The notes: generated by a model from the letters alone, not told the origin. A stretch of DNA of 64,000 bases from Bondarzewia mesenterica (GCA_004802705.1 SGPL01000011.1:7874-71873); one strand, 5' to 3'; counted from the first letter of the stretch, positions 1 to 19,057 are shown. Numbers and translations are program-made.

Positions 1-172
1 TTTTTNTTNTTATNGACANGATGTCTCCTAGCTATGNACAGAGTGTCTNCGCATCGTTNACATCTAGCNAAGCAANACNGCAACCCGACACCNTCTTACT
101 CGGCAAGTCTCTNTGGGATCAAGTCGCCCCTGCTNGCANAACGNCAGNTCGACTTTCCATCTCCGTCACACC

Positions 173-4134
<3,962 letters not shown>

Positions 4135-4256
4135 GATGGTAGCGGAAATGCACATACAGGTCTCTACGCCTCGTCCATTTATAATACAGTCGANTTAATA
4201 TGCAGATTACATGCGCCGCGCGCCNCGCGCATAAATCATCTAGTTATCGAGATACG

Positions 4257-6420
4257 TCAAAACCACCAGTCGGATACGAACCCCACTTTATTGAACATCT
4301 CCTTCAAGGCTTCTGGAATGATTGTGCCCACTGCGGTTGTCGTCTTGATACTCACAGGCTTTCCTACAATCGATAGCCTAGCCAGAGGGTGAGCAANCCT
4401 NNGCACTCAAGCTCNAGTTCAAAGCTCANAACCCTGCGACTCACGTGTATGCACTNGCCCCATCAATCCACACCTCCAGGTTCAGNGTCGGTTNGTCTTC
4501 ATCTTGCGTATCNATTTCAATNGAAGACCTTCCGACAAAAACAAACGTTGCTCGTCGGCATNCGACGACCNTTTCGATAACTGAAGGGCATACCATTTGT
4601 GATTGCCAAGAGGCAAATACTTCAGCACCCTTTCCTGNGGNATTTCGACCTCCACCTCGACTGGCAGCCCGTCCTCTCCAATGGAGCTCGAATCACTGTA
4701 CTTCCTCTGCACCGTCGCCTCGCTCTGCATGCGCAGCGTCCGGATGAACGGAATATAGAACATGCTCATCGGGCTCGTCGAAAACTCGAGAACCCGGTGC
4801 CCGTCCTGCCGCTCGCTGTTAAACTCGATCGCCGCAAACTCGTGCCGGTCGCCGGACAGGAGGATCACGTTCGGGACGGTGTGCAGCGTGTTCAGGAGTG
4901 CGGTCTTCTCGAGCTCGAAAGCGGCCCACGAGTCGATCTGTGCATCGTGCGTCCACAACGACGTGAATGGGACCGAGGACACGATGAACTTGAAGACCGC
5001 CGTGTCATTCGCCTGTTTGTGGAGAAGAAAGAGATTTCAATGGAAGAAGACGACAGGATGACAGCGCGTAAACGGACGGACCCTCGCAAGCCATTCATAG
5101 AGCGCAGCCAGTTGCTGGTCCCCGAGCATAGTCCGTGACGTCTCGCTTTCCTGTTTGATGTCAGACCGATAGCGTCTCGTGTCCATCACAAAAAAAGGCA
5201 GAGTCGCCGTAAGTAAAATCATAATAATGCTGCCCTTCCTTCACCGGGTCGTAATTTGCTTCGGCATTGTAGATGCGGAACGCATCGGAGGCGCCGGGGA
5301 AAGGTGACAACGTGTCGTCGGCCTGCCCTGCGAAGTTATCGAGGATCTGTGAAATTGGGGTAAACGCGCTAGAACGTCAAGCAGTGGCAGTCTTCCATTC
5401 AGCGGACAAACCTCGTGGTCGTCGTACGTGTGGAAGATCGCTGCGGGGTGCTCAGCTGCGTTTTACGAGAAGAATTGGCAGCACCGGGACGCACGAAGTT
5501 GCTCATACACCCGCCTGAAGCTCGGGCTATTATAATTCCGTCTGTAAAGCCGACGGTACGCCTCTTTGTCTTCGCCGAAGTAGACAGGAACATCTGCATA
5601 GATGAAATCGCCCAAAAAGAGCATGAACTCCGTGCGCACTTCGTCCATGACTTCCAAGAACGATGCACGAGGCTTCGTCGAGTTTGAATCGAGTTGCGTG
5701 GTATCGTCTTGTTCCTGGTCCATTGCCGACAAATCATCGTCGCCCTCATTGGCAGGAGACTCGACAATCGGCTCTTCCTCGATTGACTTCGGATTTTTCG
5801 AGGCCAAGAAGTCTGCAAGCAAATCGAAACCTTTGATCGTCCGGCCCTGGAAAGGCCTGTAAGGGAAATTCGGGATAACACAAGAGGATACGATGAAGCG
5901 GAAGTGAGAGCCGCCTGGAAGTCGAGGGTCAGGGAAAGTCCTGAACCGCCTGGGCTTCGAGACGAACGCCAATGGACTTTCATCTTCGTCTACCACCGTA
6001 TCTGCAGAAGGGAGGTTAGTCAGTACCATGATGATAGATAATGATCATACATTCATATTCCGTGCCGGGCCAAAGGTTCCGTAATTTCGTCGTGTTGGTC
6101 CAATCATGATCAGGGGAGAATGTTAAGACAGGACCATCCGACCATCTCTCAATAGGGACGCTCGGCATGAAAGATACTCTGCGCCAGACGATACGAACGG
6201 AGTGCGACTCCTCCGTCGCAGTGGCATTGTCCTGAGGGTACCGGACAACGATCTTGGCTGCTTCGGGGTATACAGCACCGAGTCGCGCGAACGCGACGTC
6301 AGATGCGGTGTCGAATAGCGGACGGAGGGCAAAGTCGGCGTCGGCCAAAAGTAAGGTGGCGTTTATGACGAAATTGATCCATTTTGACCATTTTGAAGAC
6401 GGGAAGGAAAACAAGATATT
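4257..6420 (-). CDS. PhoD-like metallophosphatase
   Basis: This is a PhoD-like (alkaline phosphatase D) metallophosphatase with a predicted hydrolytic role on phosphomono- or diesters; the substrate is unknown. Landmarks on the - strand are an N-terminal hydrophobic stretch (WINFVINATLLLADADFALRP, read on the - strand down from about 6380), FIVSSCVIPNFPYRP, the metal-site motif LFLGDFIYADVPVYF (about 5610), YDFTYGDSAFFVMDTRRYR (about 5190-5240), and LLSGDRHEFAAIEF (about 4840), which is the C-terminal His motif of the family. Short introns interrupt the gene. The last exon lies after an intron ending near 4365 and closes with a tryptophan pair and TGA at 4259-4257. No ATG opens the first visible exon: it starts with TTG near 6414, so a short upstream exon is probably missed. 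Divergent from MIC19. Confidence 0.88.
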
Positions 6421-6927
6421 CCACAGTGCGTCCGTAGCATGTAGCTTTGAGAAGGACGAATGAGAGGGGGAGTTATACTGTTGAATTATTGGTAGGACTC
6501 ACGGAAACAGAGGAAGGAACTGGTTCGCGAGAGGCACTTTTTTTCGTCCTTTGATTTTTCGCCCTCCTGCTCTTGCTTTACAGGTACCTCAGCAGATGAA
6601 GCAAAGTAGGCAGGCACCAAGTATGCTATGTATAGCGTTGGGAGGAGCACTTTATTCCAACGCGCGGGTATCTAGTAGTGACATCTGGTTAACAAATAAT
6701 ACGCCGTCAGATGTTCATAGCACTGACAATCCGCAAGAAGACATAAGAGAAAAAACGGAAGAGGGAGGAGGACAGGGCAGATATGATATGAAGTAAGGGA
6801 GGCATGGTGGAAGAGGAGGCGAGGTTGCCAAGCGTACTAATATGTAAGCGCTCGCGGAGAAGGACGGCGCGTGACGGTGAAAGGCAAGCCAGAGTCTCCA
6901 CCACTGCTTGCAGCTCGTCCCTCCGTC
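6421..6927. other. Intergenic region between divergent PhoD-like gene and MIC19
   Basis: About 500 nt with no convincing gene. It must hold the promoters of both flanking genes and possibly the missing first exon of the PhoD-like gene. A T-rich tract lies at 6538-6556. No clear TATA box or repeat was recognised. Confidence 0.5.
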
Positions 6928-7660
6928 ATGGGCGCGTCTCACTCAAAGCCGACGACGAACCAAAAATCTTTTACAATGAGACTCCTATTCAGGTTCTCCC
7001 TGCTCACTTTCTTGTTCACCATAATTGACCATGCTCACAGTTATTTCTTAGTTCTCGCAAGACCTAGTCAACCACCTCTCCGACCACCTCGCCACGACCG
7101 AAACGCCCCCGGAGCGCCAGTCAACACTCGACGGGCACGTCCGCGCGCGCATCGAGATTGAGCTCTCCAGGCTGCGCGAGGAGGAGGACCAAGTGCGGCA
7201 GCAGATCGAGCTCGCGCTGGAAAAGGAGAACATGGACCGCGAGCGGGAGATGGCTGGGGACGCAAGTGCTGCTGCCGACGCCGACACCGACACCATTGGC
7301 GACGTGAAAAGCAGCCATACATTGCTGGGCGACTTGGAGGAGGTTCGGTCCAAGATTGAGCGTTACCAGACGAGGCAGCAGTTGGTCGAGATGCCTGAGC
7401 TCAAGGCCAAGGGCGAAGCCGTCGTGTCGTGTTACAAGTGCGTCCTCCGTATCACCTTGCACTCTTCCTTATTTCTTTACTCTGGTCTGCGATCAGGTCA
7501 AATCCGTCGACTACGCTAGACTGTTGGCACGAAGTCTCAGAATTCCGGAGCGCCGTATCGCAGGTCGAGCAGGTGTGCATATCTCACCCAATACACCCGC
7601 CTTTCGACTCGGCTACTGACATGCCCTCGCGGATAGCAATACATCAACTCGCTACGGTAG
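6928..7660 (+). CDS. MIC19: MICOS complex subunit Mic19 (CHCHD3 family), with one apparent frame slip
   Basis: Mic19 belongs to the mitochondrial contact site and cristae organizing system and acts at the inner membrane facing the intermembrane space. The start MGASHSKP fits an N-myristoylation signal. The body matches fungal Mic19: KIFYNETPIQ, then FSQDLVNHLSDHLATTE, an E/R-rich coiled coil (about 7110-7260), LLGDLEEVR, and the two-cysteine C-terminus VVSCYK and LDCWHEV. Four exons can be read: 6928-6992, 7052-7437, 7497-about 7580 and 7637-7660, the last ending SLR-stop. The MGASHSKP frame and the DDEPKIFYNETPIQ frame do not connect: one base is missing (or two extra) near 6949-6951, with no room for an intron. 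This is either a sequence error or a recent mutation. Confidence 0.88.
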
Positions 7661-7974
7661 CCACATCGGAGTACCTATTCATTCTTCGATGTCCATAGAG
7701 CTCTCCATGAGTATCGTACCTAACAAAGCAGGATGTGATACGGCAATCGCCCTGGTGCGTAAAATGTCACATTGCAAGCCCGAATAAAAGAAATAAGTAA
7801 GTACAGAAAGGGTTTTTCGCATTCGCGTATAGGCAGTCCTGAAGTAATGGGAGACGTAAGAGAGCACTGACGACAACATCCTATCTCACGACACAATCCC
7901 CTGCAGTTCATTCTCATCATCCATTTGCGTGATCAGTCGTCATCATCAAAAATCATAACGGAAAGGCTATCGTC
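7661..7974. other. Convergent 3' regions of MIC19 and the membrane-protein gene
   Basis: 314 nt of A/T-richer sequence between two stop codons on opposite strands. No gene seen. It presumably carries both 3' UTRs and polyadenylation signals. Confidence 0.5.
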
Positions 7975-9120
7975 TCATCCATCGTTCGCCGAATACATTG
8001 ACCCAGAGCTGCGCGTCAGAGTCGACAACCTGTTCGTCGGGTCTAACTTTTGCAATCCTTGAAGAAACCTCCGGGCAGGCCCAGGAGACGACGGGGCCCA
8101 CTCCTCCGAGTCCCCGCTGTGCGTCGAGTACCACGACTCGGAGCTGCCCGTCGAGGCCTTGTGCGAGAGGACAGGTATGTCGGAACGGAGTGCACTGTAC
8201 CCCTTATTATTGCCTGCTCCGCGTGACAAAGGCGGGACCTGCAAGAACCTCCGTCCTGAGGAACCCTCGGCAGGTGAGGTCGGTGCATTGGAAAGGCTGG
8301 CCTCGTCAATCATAGGGGATTCATTCGTTGGACTGTCGTCCTCCGGAAGAATAAAGGGAGTGGAAGACAGACGAAAGGACGTATAAGGCGCTTTCTCCGT
8401 CACATAAGGTTGACTGGTTCGAGGCCGAGGATCAGCCGCGCCCCGCGCCCCCCGACGGGACTTGTCTGACGCTGCAAACTTGATCTTGCGCCCCGCCGCG
8501 TTGAACGCGAATGCGGGTTGGTACTGCGTGCTCGGCGTCGAGAACGCGGCGGATGCATTCCGGCGCGTGTTGGCTCTGACAGCAAGAGCAGCATGCTGCG
8601 ATGATATGCAATGTCTAGTCAGCCCGCACATCCTTCGTCCAAAAGACATAAAGACAATTTGAAGGCAAGCGAGGATTCGCGTGCTGACACTCACCGCCTC
8701 GTTGCGTTTTCTCTCCTCGTCGCGTTTGATGCTCCGTCCCCACAGCTTCCAAAAGATGACGGCCAAGACAGCCAAGACGACCCCGCCTGCTGCACCGCCG
8801 GCGATCGCGCCCACGGGCAGGGGATCAATGTTTTTCTCCTGCACGAGCGTCGCGGTCGGGGACGCGCCCCCAGCATAGATGGTGGTAGTGACAACCAACA
8901 GAACCCCATCCGATCTCACGGTCGGGCCTGGGAAATCCATGGTGTTCGAATTCGACGGCAAAGACGCGATGTTGTCTCCAAGTTTTCTCATTCCAGTCAC
9001 GATCATAGTGGCTAGGAGATGCGGGCTCGCGGGGCAGAAAAGTGATCTCGTGCACGGCGCGCGCTGGCACAATATGCCTCTATGTGGTAGAAGAGGACAA
9101 AGGAGAGGCAAAGTGCACAT
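7975..9120 (-). CDS. Single-pass membrane protein with Ser/Pro-rich cytoplasmic tail
   Basis: I do not recognise the family. The protein has one strong membrane segment (VGAIAGGAAGGVVLAVLAVIFW, about 8765-8830) flanked by a short Thr/Ser-rich segment (TTTIYAGGASPTAT) and a basic stop-transfer (KLWGRSIKRDEERKR). A long Ser/Pro/Arg-rich, probably disordered tail follows. This topology resembles Mid2/Wsc-like or other fungal wall-sensing type I proteins, but no cysteine-rich WSC domain is visible. A 99-nt intron (8694-8596, GTGAGT...GCAG) is divisible by three, so it also reads through as coding. The N-terminus is uncertain: ATG at 9120 opens the frame, but the first 40 residues look non-coding and a real signal-peptide exon may lie upstream. 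Confidence 0.6.
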   Translation of the reverse strand: MCTLPLLCPLLPHRGILCQRAPCTRSLFCPASPHLLATMIVTGMRKLGDNIASLPSNSNTMDFPGPTVRSDGVLLVVTTTIYAGGASPTATLVQEKNIDPLPVGAIAGGAAGGVVLAVLAVIFWKLWGRSIKRDEERKRNEAVSVSTRILACLQIVFMSFGRRMCGLTRHCISSQHAALAVRANTRRNASAAFSTPSTQYQPAFAFNAAGRKIKFAASDKSRRGARGAADPRPRTSQPYVTEKAPYTSFRLSSTPFILPEDDSPTNESPMIDEASLSNAPTSPAEGSSGRRFLQVPPLSRGAGNNKGYSALRSDIPVLSHKASTGSSESWYSTHSGDSEEWAPSSPGPARRFLQGLQKLDPTNRLSTLTRSSGSMYSANDG

Positions 9121-9539
9121 GGTTCAGGGAACAGGCTAGAATAGAGTGCACGATGAGAGGGTTCTGCCTCGTGCCGGCACGGCACCTGCAATTTTAGCTG
9201 GCCAACTCGAACGAACTTCTTCAACAAAGGCCGTGGTCCGTCCGTTTGCCTCGCTCTTTGAAGGGAAGTCCTGCTATATGCATCCCGACCAAGCTCACCT
9301 TTTTCTCGTTTAAACCACGAGAACTGTGAAGAAGAAAAACGATGTTAGCCTATTGCAATAGCATGCACATAGCACAGTGACACACGGATTCGGTACAACA
9401 GAAGTCACACACCGAGCCATTTGGATCTCAAAGCGCGTCTCGACATGGACGAACTACATCCCAAGCGATATAATATAGTTTTCTGAATACATATATACAC
9501 AAAAAGTAGCAACACAAAACCTACTACAAGTGACTAGAC
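9121..9539. other. Spacer between tandem - strand genes
   Basis: About 420 nt between the 3' end of CDC5 and the start of the membrane-protein gene, which are in the same orientation. No gene recognised. It should hold the CDC5 terminator and the promoter (and perhaps the first exon) of the membrane-protein gene. Confidence 0.45.
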
Positions 9540-12398
<2,859 letters not shown>

Positions 12399-13375
12399 GG
12401 TTTGACGACAAGACTGCACTGGTCAGCCACAAGCCGGTGAGAGCGCCACCTTGGCAGCCACATTTTTAATCGGAGCGACAAATTCTCGGAGCGGGCCGAT
12501 GCGGAGTGTAATTACCTAAGGCGCAAAGAAACAAAACTCCGGGAAGGAATGAAGATTGCCGAGAATTAAGCTGGTAGCCGCCGAGATGGCATCGATATCG
12601 GGGAGATGCGTGTCTGCGGGGAGCTGGAATGCAGGCGATGCATCGCACGGTGAAAGAATGGGCATGAAATGAAGTCAAGAGAGTAAGGGAATGGTCGGTC
12701 CTTAGTCGTGATTTTGTTTGAGATGTATGTAAGTAATGGAAATGGAGGACGTTGGACGTGTGATCGGGCGTCCGCGGGTTTCGGTGTTTTGGGAGCGTGG
12801 ATGCCCAAAGCGCGGAACGACGATGATTCCGGGGAATAGATAAACGATAAAAGAGTGGCGATGCGAGGATTTGTTTGATGGGGGTGCCTTGTTGTCTGTG
12901 GATGGACCGCCTGCCTGCAGGTGGACGCCATCACCCTCGAAACCAACAAGACTTTGGTGGGAACTCGTCGTGGGCCGGCAAGCAATCGGAATACCGGAAG
13001 TTGTCGCCTTTGGAAGCCGTGAACTGCCGGCCGGACGGGCGGCTACTTGAAATGGACTAGGATGGACTTCAAACGTAAATAGCAATGAGCCGGCCAATTG
13101 GGCCATTCCGGCCAACTGCCGGTGGCTGCCCCGGACGTCTCCTTCATCCTTTTAGACGCCGCATTCCTTCCCTTGTCTCCTCTCTCTTCCCTCCCCCATC
13201 TCCTCCCTTCAATTCTCTCTCTCTCTTCTTCGTCTCTCTCGTCGCCTCGTATTTTTTCTTTTTCTCTTTCTCTACCGACTGCCGTCGTCCTTTGTGGACG
13301 CCTCGAACTTCCCGGTCGTCAAACACATACCGGACCCCACTTGATTACCGCGTATCATCGCCCCATCTCCTCGAC
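12399..13375. other. Divergent promoter region of CDC5 and the PriB-like gene
   Basis: About 980 nt without a convincing gene. The part near 13170-13280 is a strong pyrimidine tract on + (runs of CTC and TTC), typical of basidiomycete promoter and 5' UTR sequence just upstream of the start at 13376. Confidence 0.55.
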
Positions 13376-16300
13376 ATGGAGCCCGTCTCACAAGCCCCTC
13401 AAGAGGCTCTCAAAGAGCAGCCGGTGCCTTCGTACGTTTTGTACACCGCTCTTAATTTTTTTTCTTGTTTTCTTACCATCACCCCAATTTTGCTCAGCGC
13501 CAAGCCGCCTGTCGTCAGAGGCGCCAGGGCTTGCACTGTATGCCGCGCTGCCAAAGTACCCATCCTTCTCTCTGCCTATTATGCTTTAGTCTCAAACATG
13601 TTCAGATGAAATGCGTCGGTGCCGAAGACGGTCAACAGCCCTGCCAACGTTGCAAGCGTTCAAACTCAGAGTCAGTCAACCATCCACGTAGCGTTCACCT
13701 TATCAATTCATTCACCATTTTATAGGTGTATCTTTGAGAAACATCGCAGAGGCCGCAAGCCTGGGTCCAAGTAAGCTAATTCGCATTGCGTCCGTGTTGA
13801 ATCGTGTCTTGACTGCGATGTAGGCTTTCGGAAGCTTCCAAAATGCTGCGACGCTTGGAGAAAGGCCTCAACAACGCCAAACTCAAGCACACGCATGAAG
13901 CAAGCACTGCACCCTACTCTCTCTCCCCAAGCCAACGCGGCGAGTCTTCCAAGTACCGTCTTCGTTCTGGCGATTTCGGCACTTCGGGCTCGCACTTCTC
14001 GAACGAACTTCCTCCGCTCAACCTCCCTCCAGACTACAATGCGGACGATTACTCTTCAAGGCAAGGCTCTCGATCGGCTGACCCTGACCCCGAAGAGGAC
14101 GACGGCGAGCGTAACGGAGAAGGCATGTTCCCTGCCAAACTGATCCGCAGGGAGAACCAGAGGCACTCGTTCTTCAAGACGATTCTCAACCCGGAACATG
14201 AGCCTCCCGCCACGTCCGCCACGTCCGACAAAGGCAACACGGGTGCCCCCTACATGGCATCATCCATCAGCTCCCCGCATGAGCTTAGTGACCCTGTGAC
14301 GGCCGGTATCATCGATGACGGTTACGCAAAGGTCCTCTTCGACCTCCTCTTCCTGCGCCTCAACCCGTTCATCAACTTGTTCGATCCTGCCCTGCACTCC
14401 ACTTCCTATGTCCGCTCCAAGTCACCTTTCTTGTTCACCACCCTGATCATGGCTGGGTGCAAGTTTTTCAAACCTGAGGCTTACAAGGCGTGTCAGAAGC
14501 TTGCCCATGAGTTTGCCGTCCGCGCCTTTGCTGAAGGCTGGAAGAGCGTCGAGGTCGTCCAGGCCTTCGCATGCTTGACATACTGGAAGGAGCCTGATGA
14601 TACTGTGCGTCTGTGTCGTCATCCTTTCTCACATGAGGCTGACGTCTTCGATCTCTTCAGCGTACTTGGACATACATTGGCTATGTGAGCACTTCAACGA
14701 GCGCACCTGATATGTCCTTATTCTGACGGCTTTGTTTTCAGGCCTGCCGCATGGCCGTGGAGCTGGGGCTCAATCGCTACGTTCCCAACCCCCCTTCGCA
14801 TGAGACCGAGTTCCAATTGCGAGAAAGGCGTAACCGAGAGCGCACCTACCTCGTTTTGTTCGTCCATGACAGAAGTCTGAACATGCAAACCGGTAGGCAG
14901 TGGATGTTGCCCGAAGTAAGTTCCTTATCTTCTGGTGACGCGCTTTCGCTCATCCTCCGTCAAGTGTGACCTCGTCAGACACTCCAGTACCTGGCATGAA
15001 GAGGGTGGTATGCCCATGAGGCCTGAAGATGTCATTGTTGCTGCTTTCGTCCAACTGCGTCGCATTGCAGTGAGTGTCTCGCTGACAGTGTCATCGATAA
15101 CTGATTCAACCGTCTCTAGGCTGAGCTCACTGATGTTTTTTATATGCCTAACAAGGGCGTCACTGGCACGGCCCATGCCGACGTCAACCAAGAGGTCCTT
15201 CTGCGAAACTGCAACGGCAAATTGACGCAGTGGATGGAGACGTGGGAGCACGAGATGCGACGTGCCAATGGGGAATCTTTCCACTTTGCCTTCCTCCGCT
15301 TCTTCCGGTTGTACGTGCGACTTTTCTTGAACAGTTTCGGCGTTCAAGCATCCATGTCACCGGTGTGTTCCTTTGATCGTCGTTCTGCACATGTCGAGAT
15401 GTTCATCTTCCCACAGCAAAGTCGGGTTCCTCCGAGCGTTCAGGCGCTTTCTGCATGCTATACCAGCGCGTTGGACCACCTGCAGATCGTCACGAAAGAT
15501 TTCGCGGCCATGAGCATGCTGGTGAGTCTCCAGAAGGGTTTTCCAGTGTCGAACAACAGATTTTCACACTGATTGCACCAGCGCTATGGGCAAGAGTCGA
15601 TTACTGTGATGACCGCGTACTGTGCTGTCTTCTTGTTGAAAGTGAGTTAGCCGAGAACGGATTAGCCAGTATCGTTGATCACGCGTATACATTTTGCAGC
15701 TGCTTCGGAGCTCCAACACCCTCGCCGAGTTGCACGAGGGTGCGACCAACGAGATTCACTCTGTCATCTCTCAGACGGCCGATGCCTATGCAGAAGTATC
15801 GACTTTGTCGCCCACGTCCACTGGAGCGGCCTACCATGCGCGCTTCCTTCGCGGACTCGTGGCGCAGGATATTTTCAAGGCTCGTCAGAATGAAACCATT
15901 CGGTATCAGCAAGGGATGCCGTTGGAGTCCAGGGCGTACAGTGAGCTTATTAGTCCCATCCGGATGGTCTTTCCGGCAATTCAACTTTGCTCTCTCGCAG
16001 GTCATGTTGGCCATCAGCGCCGTGCTGGACCGTCGTCTCAGACGCACTCTCCTCCGACGATGTATCCTCAGGCGATGACCCAAGAGCAACAGAGCGCCTT
16101 CCACTTCCCGGCTTCCCCTAACGTGCCCCCGCCTCCGGCAATGATTCACGAGCCCGCGCCACAGGGTGGCGATTCTGGCATACGGGGTGCATCCACTAGC
16201 TATGGACCGTTCACCCAGCAGCCACAGATGATACAAACGTCGACGGAAGACATGCGTTACTGGAACCACATGTTCCGTGAGCTTGGGTACGGCGACAATG

Positions 16301-16485
16301 CCGATGCTAGCACTCAGTTTGTGGGATATTCGAACGGGATCGGCGTTGGTGGAAGTGCTAGCAGCAGCGCGACTTCGAGCGGTATACCGTCGGGGTACGG
16401 GCGTCCTCATCCTGCCTATCAAGGACATCAAGGACAGTACCAGTATCACATGCACTCTTCCGCGTCTGGGTACGGTCCTCAGTAA
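13376..16485 (+). CDS. priB: Zn2Cys6 fungal transcription factor, PriB-like
   Basis: A binuclear zinc cluster regulator. The DNA-binding domain is spread over three exons: RGARACTVCRAAK, MKCVGAEDGQQPCQRCKRSNSE and CIFEKHRRGRKPGSK, giving CX2CX6CX9CX2CX6C. A linker and a short dimerisation helix (LSEASKMLRRLEKGLNNAK) follow. The middle region (about 14290-14960) matches the fungal-specific transcription factor domain: SDPVTAGIIDDGYAKVLFD, FLFTTLIMAGCKFF, ACRMAVELGLNRY, RNRERTYLVLFVHDRSLNMQ. The tail is Pro/Ser/Gly-rich and ends SGYGPQ-stop. The arrangement resembles PriB of Lentinula edodes, named for expression during primordium formation; assignment of that symbol is from memory of the family. 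At least eight short introns. Start ATG 13376 follows a CT-rich leader. Confidence 0.85.
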
Positions 16486-17277
16486 AATTCTGTGTGACGC
16501 AGATTCGAAGCGTTTGCAGTCTGCCTTTGGCTGGCATTTTGCGAATCCCTCCGCACATTTCACCCTTTTTGATTTGCCGGCATGTACAACTACAGACCTG
16601 TTCCTGCCGCAGTCCTGTCGTTGTTTCCATTCACGCTCCCCATCCCACTCCTCTCCTCTCTCATCACCATCGCACCTCTGCTTCTTGTCGCTATGCTGTC
16701 GTCATGCTTTGCGCTTCCTCGTCCTCATTTTCATTTCGCTGTCACGGACTGGGTATCTGCATCCATTCGCGTTACGTAGAGTCTTCTTGCACCGTCGCCG
16801 GTCGCTTCCACCGCGAGTATCCGTCCAGTCCCAGTGGACCGTCGTCGCCCTCCGCCCGCGTGCATATTCCTCTTGCTTCTATCTTTCTATTCCTATCAAT
16901 GCCTTTTTTTTGCCGTAATGTGTACTCTTTTTTCACGTCCAATTACCGTTTCCTGTCCCCCATCTTGATGTCCCTGCGTTCTCGTCAATACATATATCGT
17001 ACCGTGCACCCGCGAGGGGCGTTAGTATTTATATTGTCCTCATGAAACCCTTCAACGGCCTGGTCCGCCAGGGATTTTTTAGCACACGTTTTCGGCGCGT
17101 GTGCATCATGAGACCCTTGTATCAAGAGGCCAAGGCGATAACGACAAAAGCACAGTGGATGTCAAATGTATTCCCGTGTACGGCATACATACAAGATGGG
17201 CGCTACGTATGTGAGTACGTACAAAGTCGGTGCAAATGGGAAGCGTCAAGAGACAGGCCGAGTCACGTCATCTTGAT
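16486..17277. other. Convergent 3' regions, pyrimidine-rich
   Basis: About 790 nt between the PriB-like stop and the Nup37-like stop. The + strand is C/T-rich with few purines up to about 16,980, so several open frames are long by composition alone. No domain recognised; I read it as 3' UTR and spacer. Confidence 0.5.
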
Positions 17278-18989
17278 TCACTCGACGCCGATGCAAAACA
17301 CGATCAATTGTCTGCCCACGGCCGCGGCGATGCGGGGGATACCCCGGGTGGCGAGAAAGTCAAAATCGTGGACGCGGAGCGGCCGGGGACCGATGTTGAA
17401 CACGGTGGGTTCGGCGTGGATGTGGAACGCATTGTAGACGTGGATGACGGCGCCCTTGGCGGGCGAGCGGGTCGAGATGGCGAAGTAGTCCGGATAGGTC
17501 TGGCACCACCTGCGGGAGGAAACAGATCGATCAGTCACGGGCTCGCGACGGTGACAGGGAGATGGGCGAGAAATGTTGATGGATACTCCGGGGGGAGGCG
17601 CCGGAGGTGCTTAGTACGTTGTACGTATGTATGGGTGTGGATGTGTGTGTGGAATGTACGATCAAGACGCGACGGGTCAGGTCAGATCCGCACGGCCACC
17701 GTGCCGTGAACGAAATTCAGATGACAAGGAGCGCGAGGACGAGAAAGAGACGAGACGAGAAGGACGAGACACACCTGAAGCGGTGTGCACCCTCGGGGAA
17801 ACTCGTGCCTGTGGCCGTGGGTTTCCCGCCCTGCACTTTGGCGAGGTCCCATATGGCGAAACGCGAGCCATACGTCGCGCCAACGCTGCGGAAGAACAGG
17901 ACGGTGTCAGCGCGGGAGAACGAGAGGAGACTGGGATGGATTGCCGCGATCGAGGGAGGGAAGGTACCTCCGAGTCGGAGAACTCTTTTTGAACGCGCGG
18001 GTGCGCGAAGACGCGAAAGGAAAAATTGTGCACGTACGTTTGGACACTATCTTGACGCCATGAGACAGAGCCGGACCAGTGCGCCGAAGCGGTGGAGGTC
18101 GCGTCCGCGAGCGCGCGCGGCTCGATGAGTTCGATGACGCTCGAGTGGCGCCAGCTGTCGGTGGGCGTGTCGGCGGGGTCGCTGCGCCAGTCAGTGAGGA
18201 AGATGGAGCCGCGGCTGTCGGAGACGATGAGGTCTTTGCTCACGGATGGGTGCGCGTTGACGGAGGTGAGCGGGTGAGGGAAGGAGACGGGGTAAGCAGT
18301 CGGTTGTGGGCGCGCCGCATCGGTGTCCGGCGTAAAGCCGTCAGAGGTCGGCGATTGCTGATTGTAAGGGATGTCAAGGTTCGGGTGAAGGTCCCAGACC
18401 ATGAGCATTTTGTCATCTGGAGAAGATCATGAGCGTCAATTGATTCTGTTCCGTTGAAACGCGCGTGTGGCATACCAGAGACGGTGGCAACATATTTCGC
18501 ACTGTCGTTTGTGCGTCCTCCACAGAACGTCATATCATTCACTCTTCCATGATGGCCTGAGAGTCCGCCGCCAAAGGGGAATATATCCTCCTCTGTGTTT
18601 GGATATTTTGTGAGCAAGTGCAAGCCAAAATCAGCGGACGCCGCAGCGAGCCTGTTGACAAAATCAGTGAACCGGAGACGCGTGGACGCGACTTTTCACG
18701 CGTACTCTAAGAACCAAGTGTCAGAGGTTGACGGGGAGATGGTGCGCGAGGACCATGCGAGTGCTGTTATTCGTGAGCCGACGTGAAAAGACGCGATGGT
18801 CGAGGCGGAGGACTCTGTCTGAGAAACGGATCAGTGTGAGTAAAAGAATTGCAAATAAAAATTGTGGCTTACGACGAGGAGAACGTGGACTGAATGTTCA
18901 CCGCCGAGCGCGATGATGTCCCGAGCGTCGTCGTTGTAGCAAGCTCGAAGGACGTGGATGTGTTCGGGGAGAGGGAGACGGATGTCCAT
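17278..18989 (-). CDS. NUP37: WD40-repeat protein, probable nucleoporin Nup37
   Basis: A small beta-propeller protein. Visible propeller segments, N to C: MDIRLPLPEHIHVLRACYND with LGGEHSVHVLLV; SGHHGRVNDMTFCGG; KMLMVWDLHPNLDIPYNQQ; YPVSFPHPLTSVNAHPSVSK followed by LIVSDSRGSIFLTDWRSDP, the most Nup37-like stretch; WSGSVSWRQDSV; and a C-terminal segment VYNAFHIHAEPTVFNIGPRP. The order and the phrase around FPHPLTSV fit fungal Nup37, a subunit of the Nup107-160 outer ring of the nuclear pore. Other WD40 proteins cannot be excluded by eye. Short introns throughout. ATG at 18989; stop at 17280-17278. The start lies only 68 nt from the divergent start of the small membrane ORF. Confidence 0.7.
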
Positions 18990-19057
18990 TACTTTAGTTC
19001 GGAGGAGGTGGAGGGTGTGACCAGTGTGACACGACGTCCTTGGAATTGAGCAGTTTC

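Noticed and set aside
13144..13326. Lys/Glu/Arg-rich open frame on the - strand.
   Set aside because: It is the complement of the CT-rich leader of the PriB-like gene; composition only.
16494..17045. Long Ser/Leu-rich open frame downstream of the PriB-like gene.
   Set aside because: Pyrimidine-rich 3' sequence gives chance open frames in several phases; no motif.
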